A stretch of 64,000 bases of DNA from Eumeta japonica (lineage: Eukaryota > Arthropoda > Insecta > Lepidoptera > Psychidae). The position numbers and the translations under genes are program-made. Within the stretch, counting starts at the first letter, position 1. The number at the start of each line of letters is the position of its first letter. Shown one piece after another: positions 38,901-45,384 of the stretch. The DNA is taken from positions 62,001 to 126,000 of the forward strand of contig BGZK01001025.1 in NCBI GenBank assembly GCA_005406025.1, in the 5' to 3' direction. Below the pieces are notes generated by a model, which saw nothing but the letters and a program-made list of their open reading frames with translations, was not told where the DNA came from and made no database searches.

Positions 38901-41900
38901 CCGATGAACTTTATGATGTGATTGACGCAGTTTATGTTGCTGTCGGCCATGGTGGTCGTGACAGGATATTAGCCGAAACATCGAAAAAATATGCCAATAT
39001 CACAAAAGAAATGATAAGTTTGTATTTATCTATGTGTAATGTCTGTCATCAAAAGAAAACAAAGAAGAAAAGAAGATTAGTCTCTAAGCCCATTCTTCAT
39101 TCGGAAATGAATAGTTGGTGCCAAGTAGATTTGATAGATTTTCAGACACAACCAGATGGAAATTTTAAATTTATTATGGTTTACCTAACAAAATTTGTTC
39201 TGCTACGCGCTTTACAATCTAAAAGAGCGACAGAGGTAGGTGGCTTACCATTTGAATGATATATTTCCAACTATAGGAGCGGCTTGCATTCTTCAATCTG
39301 ACAACGGCAGGGAATTTGTGAATAATGTTATAAGTGAGTTTGCTAGTCTATGACCAGAACTGAAAATTGTGCACGGAAAACCCAGGCACAGTCAAAGCCA
39401 GGGCTCTGTTGAACGTGCCAATCAAGGTATCGAGAATATGATAGGTTCTTCAATGAAGGACAACGTTACAACGAAATGGTCAGAAGGCTTGAGATAGAGA
39501 GAGAAATCCTAAATGATATTCAGGATGAAGATGATTTAAGGAAGGTGATAGAAGATGATTGCAATGATAACCTGACTGAAGACAGTCATGATAACGTTGT
39601 CGAAGTTAGTAACCAAGAAAAGTTTCTTCATCTGAAAATGTTTCTTCATCTGAAAATGACATTCGTAAAGCTAGAACAACTGCAGCAAAAAATCTTGTGT
39701 AACAGGCTAAGAAAATGAAAGCCACTTCTGACAAGTCTCATCCACCTGCCAACATTGGAGATAATATGACTACTATACCAATTCCAGATGTTGACAAAGG
39801 CAAAGGTGATCTCAGAAACATCATAGGAGTTATTCTTCAGAAAAATGACGAAGGTTTTTACAAAGTTGGCACCAAACATGGTATACTTCAGAAACTATAT
39901 TACAGGTTTTAATTTTATCTTACTTAATTACTTATCTATCTTTCTGGAGCATTAATGAAATTCTAAAGTAGCTAATAGGTTTTTATTTTTTTTTTTAGAT
40001 CAGAATTCGACATTTGCAATCAAACTTTTTTAGAGGTAGCAGATGTAAACGAAGGCTCTGAAATATCGTTAAGGACTGCAGCTACGAAACATTCAGTTGG
40101 ATCAGGCCAAGGTTTTATGAGATGCAGCTGCACCAAAAACTGTTCCACAAACAGATGCCAGTGCAAGAAGGCAATGACACTGCAATTCTAAATGCCACCA
40201 AAGCACACCATGTAAAATTAAATAACAATTTTAATATTCAGATATGATTATTGTTTCTATTAAAAAACACTTATTACTTGTTATAGTATGATTGTTTGTA
40301 TTACCAATTATCCACAACTTTTTACAAAGTTGATTTTTACAATTTTTACAAATCATTATCTTTTAATGAAAATTATTATTTTTCCAATTATGGAGTATTT
40401 TATTCAGCTTATCTACTTATTTTGACTTTTTAGATATACTATAATGTTTAGACTGGGCCGTACTAGTTTATCCTGGGGTGTGCGTATTTATATCAGGATA
40501 AAATAATTTGGCCTAGGTTAAGCTGGTTTGTCTTGAAATCGGGTTTGGCCGGTAACATATATATGGAATGCTCGATAGAATATTTTTTTGTTATTAACTA
40601 TCTAACTAAGTAGCGACTTATAAAAGACACCAACAGTACAAATTTCATCAATATACATCTTGTAGTTTTTAAGTAAAATACCTTTGACATACGGACGGAT
40701 AAACATGACGGAAACTATTAGGGTTACGTTTTTGCCATTTGGTTACGGAACCCTAATAAAAAATATAAGTCAGTCACGAAACGTAACATGTGTCAACGAA
40801 TCAGAATGTGTCATTCTAGTCTTGATAACGGATTGATTGAACTTACATTATTAATTTGACTCAAATCAAAACACTAGTTCTGCTCTTCAATGGGACCGTA
40901 TACAATTTTTTTTATTAGTAGGTATATTTAAAATATTTATTGTTTTTAGTTAGAATGTGGTAAAATTATTTTTAGGAAAACTGTAATAATGACTGAGTAC
41001 AATAACTGTTCAAAATTTCCAATCAGAAAAGGCACCAAAGACCCGTGACGTCACGATGTAATAGAATTTTATAAAATATATCTTAAATTCAAAGTCGTAA
41101 AAAAGAGACGGCAAATAATAAAAAAAACGGCTTACAAATCATAGTTCTCTTTATTGTTTTTTATTCCTATTTCACTTTTAAACTCAAAACATATTTATTT
41201 CGTTTATAAATATCTGTCTATAGACGATGCATATTTGAAATACTTCATAATATATTGTAAATTTATATTACATCACCTATTCAGCTATCCCTTAACGAGA
41301 ATGGGCAAGGAAGTTAAGGGTAGCCCTTTTCTAGTTTTATCATAGACAGGAACGATAAATGCTATACAATTTCTGAATGAAACAATCGGGTAAGGAGTCG
41401 AGTTGTTTGTATCCACGAATTTTGTCTTCCAAATATTTGGAAATTGTTTAATATCCATTTTTAGTAAGTATTTCTTTAATAGTGATTTTAAATTTATGCA
41501 AAGTTAAATTTTATGTATCTACAGGTACGTTAGTCTATTAACAAACGACATATACTCAATCGTCTAACATATAAGATTTAATTTTTAACACGCTTTTATA
41601 AGCTTGGGTTGTATCTATCTATGTATGTATGTAAAGGAATTTTGAGTTTAATTTTCACCAATTTCCAGAAGTCTGATTAATTTGAAACTTTTCATACGTA
41701 TCAAGGTAAAATAACAATGCAATAATTTTATAACAGTTTTCCATTATCCTTATTAGTACCGCCAGGATTATTATAAGCTTGGGTTGTATGTATCTATGCA
41801 TGTAACGGAATCTTTGAGCTTAATTTTCACCAATTTCCAGATGTCTGATTAATTTTAAACTTTTCGTATGTATCAAGGTTCAATAACAATGCAATAATTT

Positions 41901-44900
41901 TATAACAGTTTTCCATTATCCTTATTAGGACCGCCAGGATTATTATAAGCTTGGGTTGTATGTATCTATGCATGTAACGGAATCTTTGAGCTTAATTTTC
42001 ACCAATTTCCAGATGTCTGATTAATTTTAAACTTTTCATACGTATCAAGGTTCAATAACAATGCAATAATTTTATAACAGTTTTCCATTATCCTTATTAG
42101 GACCGCCAGGATTATTATAAGCTTGGGTTGTATGTATCTATGCATGTAACGGAATCTTTGAGCTTAATTTTCACCAATTTCCAGAAGTCTGATTAATTTG
42201 AAACTTTTCATACGTATCAAGGTTCAATAACAATGCAATAATTTTATAACAGTTTTCCATTATCCTTATTAGTACCGCCAGGATTATTATAAGCTTGGGT
42301 TGTATGTATCTATGCATGTAACGGAATCTTTGAGCTTAATTTTCACCAATTTCCAGATGTCTGATTAATTTTAAACTTTTCGTATGTATCAAGGTTCAAT
42401 AACAATGCAATAATTTTATAACAGTTTTCCATTATCCTTATTAGGACCGCCAGGATTATTATAAGCTTGCGTTGTATGTATCTATGCATGTAACGGAATC
42501 TTTGAGCTTAATTTTCACCAATTTCCAGATGTCTGATTAATTTTAAACTTTTCATACGTATCAAGGTTCAATAACAATGCAATAATTTTATAACAGTTTT
42601 CCATTATCCTTATTAGGACCGCCAGGATTATTATAAGCTTGGGTTGTATGTATCTATGCATGTAACGGAATCTTTGAGCTTAATTTTCACCATTTCAGAT
42701 GTCTGATTAATTTTAAACTTTTCATACGTATCAAGGTTCAATAACAATGCAATAATTTTATAACAGTTTTCCATTATCCTTATTAGGACCGCCAGGATTA
42801 TTATAAGCTTGGGTTGTATGTATCTATGCATGTAACGGAATCTTTGAGCTTAATTTTCACCAATTTCCAGATGTCTGATTAATTTTAAACTTTTCGTATG
42901 TATCAAGGTTCAATAACAATGCAATAATTTTATAACAGTTTTCCATTATCCTTATTAGGACCGCCAGGATTATTATAAGCTTGGGTTGTATGTATCTATG
43001 CATGTAACGGAATCTTTGAGCTTAATTTTCACCAATTTCCAGATGTCTGATTAATTTTAAACTTTTCATACGTATCAAGGTTCAATAACAATGCAATAAT
43101 TTTATAACAGTTTTCATTATCCCATAGGACCGCCAGGATTATTATAAGCTTGGGTTGTATGTATCTATGCATGTAACGGAATCTTTGAGCTTAATTTTCA
43201 CCAATTTCAGATGTCTGATTAATTTTAAACTTTTCATACGTATCAAGGTTCAATAACAATGCAATAATTTTATAACAGTTTTCCATTATCCTTATTAGGA
43301 CCGCCAGGATTATTAAGTTTGGGTTGTATGTATCTATGCATGTAACGGAATCTTTGAGCTTAATTTTCACCAATTTCCAGATGTCTGATTAATTTTAAAC
43401 TTTTCATACGTATCAAGGTTCAATAACAATGCAATAATTTTATAACAGTTTTCCATTATCCTTATTAGGACCGCCAGGATTATTATAAGCTTGGGTTGTA
43501 TGTATCTATGCATGTAACGGAATCTTTGAGCTTAATTTTCACCAATTTCCAGATGTCTGATTAATTTTAAACTTTTCATACGTATCAAGGTTCAATAACA
43601 ATGCAATAATTTTATAACAGTTTTCCATTATCCTTATTAGGACCGCCAGGATTATTATAAGCTTGGGTTGTATGTATCTATGCATGTAACGGAATCTTTG
43701 AGCTTAATTTTCACCAATTTCCAGATGTCTGATTAATTTTAAACTTTTCATACGTATCAAGGTTCAATAACAATGCAATAATTTTATAACAGTTTTCCAT
43801 TATCCTTATTAGGACCGCCAGGATTATTATAAGCTTGGTTGTATGTATCTATGCATGTAACGGAATCTTTGAGCTTAATTTTCACCAATTTCCAGATGTC
43901 TGATTAATTTTAAACTTTTCATACGTATCCTTATTAGGACCGCCAGGATTATTATAAGCTTGGGTTGTATGTATCTATGCATGTAACGGAATCTTTGAGC
44001 TTAATTTTCACCAATTTCCAGATGTCTGATTAATTTTAAACTTTTCATACGTATCAAGGTTCAATAACAAGCAATAATTTTATAACAGTTTTCCATTATC
44101 CTTATTAGGACCGCCAGGATTATTATAAGCTTGGGTTGTATGTATCTATGCATGTAACGGAATCTTTGAGCTTAATTTTCACCAATTTCCAGATGTCTGA
44201 TTAATTTTAAACTTTTCATACGTATCAAGGTTCAATAACAATGCAATAATTTTATAACAGTTTTCCATTATCCTTATTAGGACCGCCAGGATTATTATAA
44301 GCTTGGGTTGTATGTATCTATGCATGTAACGGAATCTTGGAGCTTAATTTTCACCAATTTCCAGATGTCTGATTAATTTTAAACTTTTCATACGTATCAA
44401 GGACTAATGACAATGCAATAATTTGATAAGTTTATCTCATTATCCTGATCAGGATCGCCAGGATCGAATAATTTCGTCACGTATCGTCTGTATGAGAGTA
44501 AGTGGATTATTACTGTTACTAAATTCTGTTACTGTTTTGTAATAGAATTTAGTAACAGTAATAAGCATTATTAATAATTCAACAAATTTTTAACAATCAA
44601 TCGAACTAAAAAGTGAATAATAAATATAGTTTAAAAAAAACTAAATAACATGCTTTTTAAGCACATCCCCACGCTTTTTCCACAATAATACTAGTATTTT
44701 TCGTCATTGTTCATTATTTTCTTCAGCTCACATTAAGAATTATTTTTCACTTTTTAGTTTGATGTGCTTTAAAAGCGTGTTTTTTTAGTTTTTTTTAAAC
44801 TATATTTATTATTCCTGAGTTTATGTCAATCAATGTTTCTCTCAAATATTTCTAAATTATTTTCTTACATATTTGAGTACTTCTATACAATAAACCGTGT

Positions 44901-45340
44901 TTAAATTTAGTCTCGAGTAATCTAATAATCTTACATATACCATCGACAAATATTGTATTTTCGATGTCAGTGGACTACATAGAAGTTACATTCGACGTTC
45001 ACAGACTATATATCACATCTAAATATAAGAGCGTGTCGTAATGATACTGTTTTGACTTAAACAACATGTCAACTCTAACGGTCTCCATAATGTAAAATAA
45101 CGTAAACCGCAAGATTTATCTTTCTTCATACAAACAGATTGCGGTCTTATATGAGACTAGCTGACCTGCCCGCTTCGCTGGGTAATTTTTATTATAAATA
45201 AAATGGCGAAGGATTTACGTAATTCTAAAAATGAGTAGCCTAGAACCATCTACAAATCATTCCGCATCGAATGGTCCCAGTCCCATGTCTATACGTTTAG
45301 TAGTTTTTACGTGATTGGCGAACAAAGACAACCTATTTTC

Positions 45341-45384
<44 letters not shown>

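Noticed and set aside
42631..43373. Antisense open frames (66 and 60 codons) within the satellite
   Set aside because: They repeat with the array and end at random unit variants. No start context or family.
41600..44466. Regular repeats resembling a CRISPR array
   Set aside because: Units are 172 bp and contiguous with no unique spacers, and the context is an insect intron. It is a satellite.
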